A DNA stretch of 14,562 nucleotides from assembly GCA_002402905.1 (NCBI GenBank), contig DHGT01000093.1, positions 1 to 14,562 on the forward strand, in the 5' to 3' direction. The translations under genes were made by a program, and so were the position numbers. How positions within the stretch are numbered: the first letter of the stretch is position 1; every line of letters begins with the position of its first letter. The stretch is from Desulfatitalea sp. UBA4791. Its GTDB lineage: Bacteria > Desulfobacterota > Desulfobacteria > Desulfobacterales > Desulfosarcinaceae. Of this stretch, positions 6,774 to 14,500 are shown piece after piece. The notes beneath the pieces are model-generated. The model was not told where the DNA came from. It ran no database searches and saw only the letters and a program-made list of their open reading frames with translations.

Positions 6774-7911
6774 CCATGGCAATGATATCCCCAAACGGCA
6801 CCAGGCGCCGAGCGTCACCAAACTGCACCCACAGCACGGGATAGTCCGGAGCGTCAGAAGGAAAGCGGTCGCACTCCAGGTCCGTAAAGTAGATGAGACA
6901 GCAGGGTTCAAGCTCTGTCGCGACCCAATCGAACACCGGCCTAAAATCCGTGCCGCCACCACCTAAGGGACTCAGATTCAGGGGTAAATCGGCTCTGCCA
7001 TACGCCTGGTGTCCTTGGATCCTTGTGTCGCAATAGACCACATCGATCTCGGCTTCATTCTCTTCCAAAATCCCGGAGATCTCGGCAGCAAACTGATTCA
7101 ACGCTTCACCATCGATGCTTCCCGAAGTATCGACGGCAATCACGATCCGTCCCAGTTCTTTAGCGTTCAACCCGGGCAGACATATTCCATGGGCCAGGTA
7201 CCGCCGCGAGGGCGGCAGCCACGCATAGTCGTTTCTGGCCGCCTGCTCGACAAAGTGCCGGAGCAGCACCCTCCAATCGACCGCAGGGTGGAGCACCGCA
7301 TCGATGAGCCGTTTGATACTGCCCGGCAGGCTTCCCATGGCCTGGGCCTGCTGGGCCGCCTGGGCCAGGTTCACCCGCCACTGGGCTTCGACCTGCTTAA
7401 GATCACCAGGGCTGTTTCCTGGCGCATCCCGCACCTCACCCGGTCCGGACGTGGCTCTGGACCCATCGGGATCTGCGCCATCCTGGTCCGTTCCCTCGTT
7501 CCCACCAGTGCCTTGCTGATCTGGTAGCAGGGCATAGATCGCCTCGGCCGACTTGCCATCGAAGCGATCCTCCAGCAGGAACCCGGCCGGTGTCTTAAAT
7601 CCGGCTTCATCTAACACCGTGTTGATGGCATAGTCCGCGGCAACGTTCCATTTTCTTACATGCCGGCTTGCCCGCCGGGTATGATGCAGACAGGCCAGGT
7701 GCATCACCTCGTGGGCCACGAGCCACTTGGTCTCTTCAAGAGACAGCCCTTGGATGAACGCCGGGTTGTAGCCAAGCACAACCCCGTTGGTGTAAGCGGT
7801 GTCCGCGCTGCAATCTTCGACCACCTGCAGCCGGAGCGCCAGGCTCCCGAAGAACGGATGATCCATCACCAGCTGGGTCCGCGCCCGGGTCAGCTTCTCT
7901 TTTTCATTCAT
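6760..7911 (-). CDS. VWA-like domain protein with putative metallopeptidase domain (DUF2201-like, CobT-like)
   Basis: 383 residues in two parts. The N-terminal half carries HEVMHLACLHH at 67-77, an HExxH zinc-peptidase signature with nearby Asp93 (NVAADYAIN). A polar, Gly/Asp/Ser-rich linker follows (about 131-172). The C-terminal half is a von Willebrand A-like domain with MIDAS residues DTSGS at 261-265, Thr321 in GGGGTDF and the strand IYFTDLECD (340-348). It matches what I know of the DUF2201 / VWA-like pair, usually encoded next to a MoxR/CobS-like AAA+ ATPase, as it is here. Such pairs are thought to act as a chaperone-like ATPase with its metal-binding partner; the substrate is unknown. 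Its ATG overlaps the upstream gene's stop by 4 nt. All motif residues are present. Confidence 0.85.
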   Translation of the reverse strand: MNEKEKLTRARTQLVMDHPFFGSLALRLQVVEDCSADTAYTNGVVLGYNPAFIQGLSLEETKWLVAHEVMHLACLHHTRRASRHVRKWNVAADYAINTVLDEAGFKTPAGFLLEDRFDGKSAEAIYALLPDQQGTGGNEGTDQDGADPDGSRATSGPGEVRDAPGNSPGDLKQVEAQWRVNLAQAAQQAQAMGSLPGSIKRLIDAVLHPAVDWRVLLRHFVEQAARNDYAWLPPSRRYLAHGICLPGLNAKELGRIVIAVDTSGSIDGEALNQFAAEISGILEENEAEIDVVYCDTRIQGHQAYGRADLPLNLSPLGGGGTDFRPVFDWVATELEPCCLIYFTDLECDRFPSDAPDYPVLWVQFGDARRLVPFGDIIAMDGGR

Positions 7912-8765
7912 GCCGCCTCCTCAAGGTACCCAGTCATGGCATCCAGCACATTTTGCGCCTCGGTGGCCGCCTGGCGCCGGACCTGCTTGTCGCAACGCAG
8001 CTGGGCTGGGGTGTATCGGCACAGGCTTGCTTCGATCTGCCGGCGCATGGTTTCAAGGGCCGGGTCGTCATGCAGATTGAGCCGGGGTAAAAGGGCGGTA
8101 AGCCGCACGATGTTGCCCACCAGGCTGTCTCTAAACACCGCATCGGGATTAGACAAGCGCTCGACCATGTGGCCAACGACTTCGTACAGGCGCTGCCACA
8201 GATCGCGGGTGGCCGCGGCATTGGACGCCATTACCCGTTGCTCAATATCTTCCTGGATGGCGGCGATCTCCTCGTGCGACAGCTGCACCCGAAAATCCTC
8301 GGCCACTGGCACGGGACTGATCACGGTCTTAAATTCGAACTTGTCCCTTATTTGATTTGCTTCCGGGTAATCTTCACGGTTGAATAATCCCCCCAGCGTC
8401 TTTTTGGCCTCGAAGATCACCGTGTGGTAATCGGAGACAAAGGCCTCCACAGCGTCTTCAAACGCCTGTTTGTAATCTCGCATCTGGCGGTTGTAAGCGC
8501 CGTAGTTCTTGCTGGGAAGCAGCCGCTCGCCGCGCTCGCCCCAGGGAAGGGTCTGCTCCATGTGAAAGTTGCGAGCCGCACTCACGGCCGCCTGGATCTC
8601 TTTTAAAGACTCCTTGCTGGCCAGCACTTTGTTGAACCGGCCGGCATCCTTGCCGTTGTAGCGCTCGTTGACTTCTTTAGAGACGCGCTTGTCATGCTTG
8701 CGGGCCGACCACTGGGAGATGGAAAGCGACGCCAGCATGGCTTTTTCGGTGATGTCGAAACTCAT
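7908..8765 (-). CDS. DUF3150-like protein of unknown function
   Basis: 285 residues starting MSFDITEKAMLASLSISQW and rich in helix-forming residues, with no membrane segment, signal peptide or catalytic motif that I can see. The opening and overall pattern resemble the DUF3150 proteins of phages and ICEs (recalled, not searched). The start is well supported by CAGGAGG about 7 bases before ATG. A small hairpin (ACCGAG 8788-8793 / CTCGGT 8801-8806) stands just upstream of that ribosome site on the minus strand. The stop overlaps the VWA gene start by 4 nt, so the two are co-translated, and the ATPase gene lies upstream. A role as a third partner of the ATPase/VWA pair is inferred from position only. 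Confidence 0.7.
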   Translation of the reverse strand: MSFDITEKAMLASLSISQWSARKHDKRVSKEVNERYNGKDAGRFNKVLASKESLKEIQAAVSAARNFHMEQTLPWGERGERLLPSKNYGAYNRQMRDYKQAFEDAVEAFVSDYHTVIFEAKKTLGGLFNREDYPEANQIRDKFEFKTVISPVPVAEDFRVQLSHEEIAAIQEDIEQRVMASNAAATRDLWQRLYEVVGHMVERLSNPDAVFRDSLVGNIVRLTALLPRLNLHDDPALETMRRQIEASLCRYTPAQLRCDKQVRRQAATEAQNVLDAMTGYLEEAA

Positions 8766-8837
8766 TTTTTGTTCCTCCTGTTTTTTGACCGAGAGACAGG
8801 CTCGGTTTTAATCTTCGTTGGATGCCGGGTCGGCACC

Positions 8838-9639
8838 TCAGCTCATGACCTCGTGATGCCGCGCGGTCCACTGGGCATAGGCCCGAGTATTGACGATGTT
8901 GGGACTGCGTCTTTCACAGTCGGTGATCAGCAGCACGGAAAACTCATCGGGAATACGGTTGGCGTAGGCGACCAGGGCATCCATGTTGTCCGGACAATCC
9001 CAGCGCCATGAGCCGCGCAACGTTGTGCACGGTCCGGGGGCACGGCGAGTTGGTCATGTCCACCGACGGCGCAAATTCAAACAACAGCTGGGGCCGGAAC
9101 CGGATAAAGGCGATGAGTTCGGCCGGCACGCTGTTTAAAGCAGCCCATCGGATCCAGTCGTCCAGGTCCGGTTCCAGCTCCACGATGGTGACAAAGCGGG
9201 ATTTGACCGGCTCTAAGATCCCTGAGACACCGGCTTTGTCCTTTTTTCGGTTGGTGGCCGCAATGAAGGTGACCTGGCCTGAGACCTGATAACCGTTGAT
9301 TCTTCGAGCCAGGATCAGCTGCATGGCCGCGGCCTGGACCGTGGGCGGCGCCTGGCCCAAATCGTCCATGAAATAGACCGTGGGGTGCTGGGCTTCGATG
9401 AGCCGCCGTAACGACCCGAAGGGCAGAAACTCGGCATGGTCATCTTTGATGGCCGGCATGCCTTTATAGTCTACCGGCTCGTCGACCACCGGGTGGCTGA
9501 CGACCAGCTCGGTGCCTGTCGCCTGGCAGGCCTGGGTGACGATATCGGTCTTTCCCACACCCGGGGCGCCTTTGATCAGCACCGGCATGCGCGCCGGGAT
9601 GGCCTGGGAAAGTAGATTGGATAGATCGGATGGTTTCAA
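8838..9639 (-). pseudogene. MoxR/CobS-like AAA+ ATPase, frameshifted
   Basis: The first ~212 residues form a good AAA+ core: Walker A GAPGVGKT (24-31), Walker B YFMDDLG (89-95), sensor-1 ATN (128-130) and arginine-finger-like KSRF (146-149). The start is TTG at 9639, set by GGAGG seven bases upstream. After NVARLMALGL the frame becomes nonsense and stops at 8944. The continuing protein, NMDALVAYANRIPDEFSVLL to RHHEVMS, is in another frame ending at 8838. The switch lies at about 8991-9000. Removing one T would give GLPDNMDALV; homologues as I remember them carry tens of extra residues here, so a deletion with frame loss is equally possible. The partner VWA and DUF3150 genes downstream remain intact. 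In the intact state it would be the ATP-driven remodelling partner of the VWA protein. Confidence 0.8.
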
Positions 9640-9659
9640 TGGTATTCCTCCTTCAATTT

Positions 9660-9690
9660 AAAAGCCCCGTGGTATCGCATACCAGGGGGC
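9660..9690 (-). terminator. Rho-independent-type terminator/attenuator ahead of the ATPase gene
   Basis: On the minus strand a stem GCCCC-TGGTAT / ATACCA-GGGGC with loop GCG and one G-G mismatch is followed directly by TTTT. It lies after the exonuclease stop and only a few bases before GAAGGAGG, the ATPase ribosome site. It could end the exonuclease transcript, reduce read-through to the downstream genes, or protect an RNA end. The remaining ~83 bp up to the exonuclease stop hold nothing I can name. Confidence 0.6.
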
Positions 9691-9773
9691 ATGGTGATGG
9701 CGTTGACACGTCGGAGACATGTCGATGGGGTGGTTTTATTGTTGAGGCACAGGGGAATTTAATGGTGGCAGGG

Positions 9774-10610
9774 CTACGACCGATGCCAGTCCGAGCAAAC
9801 GGCGGCATGCTCGCAATCGGCGCACATCCACGACCGGTTGGGGATAAAGACATCGGTCTCGATGCCGTGCAGCACGTGGGTGGCGATCTTGGCCAGGCGC
9901 TTGCGGTGCTCGGCCGTGCGCTGGGTGTAGTAATGCTCCAGCTTCGGGGCTTTGAGCTTGCGCAGCACATCGAACCGGCACTTCACCGATGCCGATGGAA
10001 ACACGTACCGGTTGGCGGCCAGCAGGTAGCTGTAGACCGTCATCTGCAGATCGGCATCCACGTCGGCCTGGTTTTTTCCCCGGGCAGCGGTCTTGTGGTC
10101 GACGATCAGAAGATTGCCGTTAGAATCACCCAGCAGCAGGTCGATGACGCCGATCAGGTTAAAGTCCGTCGGCACGCCATCGGGGCTGTATAGCGTCGCC
10201 GACAAGGGCAGCTCCACGGCGGCCACCTGCCAGCCATCAAGATCGATGCCGGTGTAAAAGGCTTCGAGCATGTCGCAGCCGAGCCGGATGGCGCTGTCCA
10301 TGTCGGGCGCCTCTTTTTTGTATACGACCAGCTCTTTTTTCCCGGTGAGCTCCTGGTGTAAACGCTCGGAGAACAACTCCTGGATGTGTTTTAACGATGC
10401 CGGCTCGCCTTTTTGGATAGACCGGTAGTAATGCTCAATGGCTTTGTGGATGGCCGATCCAAATGGCAGAGCCAGGCTGATTCTTTCTGGCGGCAGGCCG
10501 AGCACGTATCGAAACAGATACTTCAGGCTGCACGCAAGGTAGGTAAACATCTGGCTGTGGGACAGGTGCAGCTGGTCGCTCAGCGTTTTTACAGCAGTGG
10601 GTGGGTTCAT
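9774..10610 (-). CDS. PD-(D/E)XK exonuclease with Fe-S cysteines (RecB/Cas4-like)
   Basis: About 278 residues from ATG 10610, chosen because AAGGAGG ends eight bases upstream; an in-frame GTG at 10619 sits inside that ribosome site. Numbering here counts from the GTG. The nuclease fold is plain: GSAIH (54-58), GVID with Asp160, LIVDHKTA with Asp174 and Lys176, and QMTVY (Gln192, Tyr196), i.e. the H, D, DxK, QxxxY set of the RecB/Cas4/AddB group. Cys30 (YLACSLKYLFRY) together with Cys266, Cys269 and Cys275 (CADCEHAAVC) would hold a 4Fe-4S cluster. It most likely resects dsDNA ends to feed a single-strand annealing protein, whose remnant is encoded immediately upstream. A Cas4 role is unlikely because no cas gene or CRISPR array is present. 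Confidence 0.85.
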   Translation of the reverse strand: MNPPTAVKTLSDQLHLSHSQMFTYLACSLKYLFRYVLGLPPERISLALPFGSAIHKAIEHYYRSIQKGEPASLKHIQELFSERLHQELTGKKELVVYKKEAPDMDSAIRLGCDMLEAFYTGIDLDGWQVAAVELPLSATLYSPDGVPTDFNLIGVIDLLLGDSNGNLLIVDHKTAARGKNQADVDADLQMTVYSYLLAANRYVFPSASVKCRFDVLRKLKAPKLEHYYTQRTAEHRKRLAKIATHVLHGIETDVFIPNRSWMCADCEHAAVCSDWHRS

Positions 10611-10626
10611 CGGGATCACCTCCTTT

Positions 10627-10870
10627 TTAATTTAAATGCGCGGGGGCATGGATAGCCACTCCAGGTGGCAGCATGCCGGCGTTTAGGGTTTCGATCAGGG
10701 CCGAGGCCTCCTTGCGCTTGATAAAATCCAGGCCGGCACCATAGGCCTGCACGCAATGCTCGTTTAGTTGCTGGCGGGTCAGGCCCCGGTCACCTGCCAG
10801 ACGGATGAGATAGCTGTGTTGTTTGGCGGTCAAGCGGCCGGCGCCATCGGTTTGCCGAGGTTCGGGTGAT
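10627..10870 (-). pseudogene. C-terminal remnant of a RecT/Bet-like annealing protein
   Basis: The leftward frame ending at TAA 10627 reads as a polar linker (SPEPRQTDGAGRL) followed by a compact helical domain: TAKQHSYLIRLAGDRGLT, then QLNEHCVQAYG and KRKEASALIETLNAG. This linker-plus-domain pattern is like the C-terminal tail of phage/ICE recombination proteins such as Bet/RecT relatives (moderate confidence, recalled). The N-terminal annealing domain is missing: upstream of about 10870 the DNA belongs to radC in another frame. A TTG at 10833 could start a 68-residue protein, but no ribosome site supports it. The stop lies 3 bp from the ribosome site of the exonuclease gene, fitting the usual annealase-exonuclease pair. 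Confidence 0.6.
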
Positions 10871-11218
10871 CGATGCCGAATTGGACAGGATGGCGGGTTT
10901 TAGAACTTCCCGGGGATGAACGGTGGTCGATGCCAGGGCGCCCACCGAGACGATGTTCAGGCCGATCAGGTCGTTTTTGGTGCTCAGCATGGCGATGACA
11001 AAGTGCTCCCGGTCGGGTTGTCCCCGGGTGAGGATCAAGTGGCGGATCAGGGTGTGGGCCTGGTCCGCATTGCCTACTTTCGAATTGCCGAAGGAGAGGC
11101 TTTGATCTTTGACCAGGCAGACGCGGTAGACACTGACGGAACTGCGGTTCGATGGGGATTGAAACTGGGCTTCCTTCGGTGGTGCGTGGAAATACGACTC
11201 GTTGTTGGACGATGGCAT
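10860..11218 (-). pseudogene. radC: RadC-like JAB/MPN domain protein, 3' part deleted
   Basis: From ATG 11216-11218 (GGAGG seven bases upstream) the protein reads a ~27-residue variable head, then a clear RadC core: SVYRVCLVKDQSL, DREHFVIAMLSTKN (Glu71, the likely metal-site glutamate), and GLNIVSVGALASTTVHPREV followed by LKPAILSNSASI (to ~117). In RadC proteins the next residues are normally a strand plus HNHPSGDxxPS, which supplies the metal-binding His, His and Asp. Here that motif is absent. At about 10868 the sequence changes to that of another gene, and the radC frame runs on to a chance stop at 10790. The result lacks the JAMM site and is surely inactive. It was the short, domain-only plasmid/ICE form of RadC, whose function is uncertain despite the DNA-repair name. 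Confidence 0.8.
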
Positions 11219-11527
11219 TGTTGGGCCTCCATTTGGATTGGTGATGGTGGAAATCGGGTGTGGAAACGGCGGATGAGTGCTTTTTCTATCTTCTTATAAC
11301 AATTGGGAAATGGGGTTTTAGAATTGGATAGACGGAGTATATGTGCATTGTTTGATGTACTTCATTCTACTGTATAAACTTGACATTTCGCCACAGCAAG
11401 CCTAAAACACGCTATGTAATTGATCGGATTTGACATTTTAATCACTCGGGTTTCAGATGAATATATCGATGGCTCCCGGATGCAGTCTTCTGCAATTAAT
11501 CCTCATGACATGCGATAGTCTGCCACG
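11219..11527. other. 309-bp AT-rich divergent intergenic region between radC remnant and helicase
   Basis: The region lies between two head-to-head genes, so it should hold promoters in both directions. On the plus strand TTGACATTT occurs twice, at 11380 and 11430, 50 bp apart. On the minus strand a TATAAG box lies within about 11292-11300, without a good -35. An in-frame stop (TAG 11516-11518) just ahead of the helicase ATG limits that gene's start. No RNA gene, long inverted repeat or further coding frame stands out. It may be one edge of the inserted recombination block. Confidence 0.4.
11380..11408 (+). promoter_or_regulatory. Candidate sigma-70 promoter for the helicase gene
   Basis: A perfect -35 TTGACA (11380-11385) is followed after 17 bp by TAAAAC (11403-11408; 4 of 6 matches to TATAAT). 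A transcript would have a leader of roughly 110 nt. A second TTGACA at 11430 has no acceptable -10. Confidence 0.35.
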
Positions 11528-14500
11528 ATGAGCAAGCTCGAAGACCTCCAGCCCAATGCCTCGGTTCGCGGCATACTCCCCGATAGTCAGGTCACCGTCG
11601 TCGGTGTTCAATGGTTTGGGTCAGAAGCCCTGGAGCTGACATACAAGGCCGCGGATGGCAAGGTGGCCAACGAGCTGCTGTATCGCCATGATGAACCACG
11701 CATAGAGATCGTTGAGCAGGGACGTCCTTGGAGTTTCGATGGGGATGGCGACCTGTTCCGGCTGGTTTCCGAAGCCTACCGTATTCGCCTGGCCCACCTT
11801 TTTGATCCTGTGCTGGCGGTCCACACCTCCTTGGTGGACCCTTTGCCCCACCAGATCACGGCCGTTTATGAAGCCATGCTGCCGCGCCAGCCGTTGCGTT
11901 TCTTGCTGGCCGATGATCCCGGGGCCGGAAAGACGATCATGGCCGGCCTTCTGATCAAAGAGCTGATCTGCCGTGGGGATTTGCAGCGTTGCCTGGTCGT
12001 GTGCCCTGGGAGCCTGGCAGAGCAATGGCAGGATGAGCTTTATCGTCGCTTTCACTTACCTTTCGAAATTCTCACCAACGATAAGTTGGAAGCGGCCCGC
12101 ACCGGCAACTGGTTTCTGGAAGCCAACCTGGTTATCGCACGCCTGGACAAGCTTTCCCGCAACGAGCAGATCCAGGAGAAGCTCAAGGCCAAGGATTGCC
12201 GATGGGATCTGATCATCTGTGACGAGGCCCACAAGATGTCGGCCACTTTTTTCGGCGGAGAGGTCAAATTCACGAAGCGGCATAAGCTCGGGCAGCTCCT
12301 TTCGAGCCTGACACGCCATTTTCTGCTGATGACCGCTACGCCGCACAACGGCAAGGAGCAGGATTTTCAGCTCTTCATGGCGTTGTTGGACGGCGACCGC
12401 TTCGAGGGGAGATTCCGTGATGGCGTCCATACGGCCGACGTGTCGGATCTCATGCGCCGCATGATCAAGGAAAACCTCTACAAGTTCGATGGCACCCCGC
12501 TTTTTCCCGAACGGATGGCCTACACCGTACCCTACAAGCTGTCCGATGCCGAAGCGCAGCTCTATCGGGAGGTGACCGATTACGTCCGCCAGGAGTTCAA
12601 CCGCGCCGAGGCCCTTCAAAACGACAAACGAGCCGGAACGGTCGGTTTCGCGCTCACCATTTTACAGCGCCGCCTGGCCTCCTCGCCCGAGGCCATCTAC
12701 CAGTCGCTGCGCAGGCGCAGGGAAAGATTGGAGAGCCGCCTGCGGGAGCTCGAACTTCTCCAGCGCGGGGGCGAGGTGGCGCCGGCGATTGCCTCTGCCG
12801 TGCCGCTGCTCGACGCTGAAGACTTGGAAGACCTGGACGAGGCGCCCGACGGCGAGGTCCAAGCCGCCGAGGAGCAGATCCTCGATCAGGCCACCGCGGC
12901 CCGCACCATCGCCGAACTGAAGGCCGAGATCGAAACCCTTAAGCGCCTGGAGTCCTTGGCCGGTGCGGTGCGACGCAGCGGCGAGGACCGCAAATGGTGT
13001 GAGTTGGCCAGCCTCATCAACGAGATCTTTACGCCGGCCGCCCTCTCTGGGCAGGTGGCCGAGGACGGGCCACCCTATGGGGCAGGTCCGATCCCCCCAC
13101 CCGTGCCGTCGCCGCATCAGAAACTGGTGCTCTTTACCGAGCACCGGGATACGTTGAATTATCTCGAACAACGCATCGTCACCCTTCTGGGCCGCAGGGA
13201 GGCCGTCGTCACCATCCACGGCGGCATGGGCCGCGAATTGAGAATGCATGTTCAAGAATCGTTCCGGCATGACCCGCTGGTTCAAATCCTGTTGGCCACC
13301 GATGCCGCCGGAGAGGGAATCAACCTCCAGCGCGCTCACCTGATGGTCAACTACGATCTGCCGTGGAACCCCAATCGCATCGAACAGCGTTTCGGCCGCA
13401 TTCACAGGATCGGGCAGACCGAGGTGTGCCACTTGTGGAACCTGGTGGCCGAAGAGACCCGTGAGGGGGATGTCTATCGTACCCTGCTGGACAAGCTCGA
13501 ACAGGCGCGCCAGGCATTGGGAGGCCAGGTGTTCGACGTGTTGGGAAAATTGCAGTTCGAGGGCCGGCCCTTGCGCGAGCTTTTGATCCAGGCGATCCGC
13601 TATGGCGAGCAACCGGAGGTGCGCTCCCGGCTCACCCAGGTGATTGCCGGTGCCTTTGACCGAAAACAGCTGCAGGACCTCATCGAAGAAGCCGCCCTGG
13701 CCCATGACGCCATGGACGTCAGCAGTGTGCAGCGCATCCGCGAAAGCATGGAACGCGCCGAGGCCCGCAGGCTCCAGCCGCACTATATCGAATCTTTTTT
13801 CCTTGAGGCCTTTAAGCGCCTGGGAGGCAGTGTCAAGCAACGAGAGCCTCGCCGCTTTGCAGTCTCCCATGTGCCGGCGCCGGTGCGTAATCGCGACCGA
13901 TTGATCGGGATCGGCGAACCTGTGCTGCCGCGCTACGAGCGGATCGCCTTTGAAAAAGCGCTGATCGCCCCCCACGGACAACCCCTGGCCGCTTTTGTCT
14001 GCCCGGGCCACCCGCTGCTCGATACCACCATCGACCTCATGCTGGAACGACACCGCGACCTGCTTCGCCGCGGCGCCGTACTGGTGGATGACCGCGATCC
14101 CGGCACCACTCCGCGAGTCCTTTTTTATCTGGATCATGCCATCCAGGACGCCGGCCGCACGCGCAGCGGCGACAGACGGATCGTGTCCAAGCAGATGCTC
14201 TACGTGGAGTTGTACGCCGACGGCAACGCTCGCCATCTCCACTATGCCCCCTACCTGGACTACAGGCCGCTGACCGCCGATGAACCCAGGGTCGATGAGA
14301 TCCTGGCGCGTCCCGAGTGTGCCTGGATCGACCGCCAGCTTGAACAGCGAGTGCAGGGCCATGCGGTCGCACATGTGGTGCCGGAGCACCTTGCCGAAGT
14401 GCGCTCCCGGAAACTGGATCTGATTGGCAAGACGGAAGCCGCCGTGAAAGACCGGCTCGTTAAAGAGATCACCTACTGGGACCACCGCGCCGAGCAGCTC

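Noticed and set aside
6774..6962. Upstream extension of the small membrane protein to about 132 residues
   Set aside because: The extra part overlaps the VWA domain coding region and is Cys/Ser/Arg-rich shadow sequence; protein-like sequence begins near ATG 6773.
9700..9725. Short repeat of GACACGTCG / GACATGTCG after the exonuclease gene
   Set aside because: It partly resembles the TCGACAT arms near mod, but symmetry and spacing do not match and it lies in a different operon; treated as chance.
9774..10610. Cas4 of a CRISPR system
   Set aside because: The fold and cysteines fit the wider family, but there is no cas gene or repeat-spacer array; the context is a recombination block.
12662..14485. 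607-codon open frame on the minus strand opposite the helicase
   Set aside because: The plus strand there carries all helicase C-lobe motifs. The opposite frame has no recognisable domain and biased composition, a usual shadow in GC-rich coding DNA.
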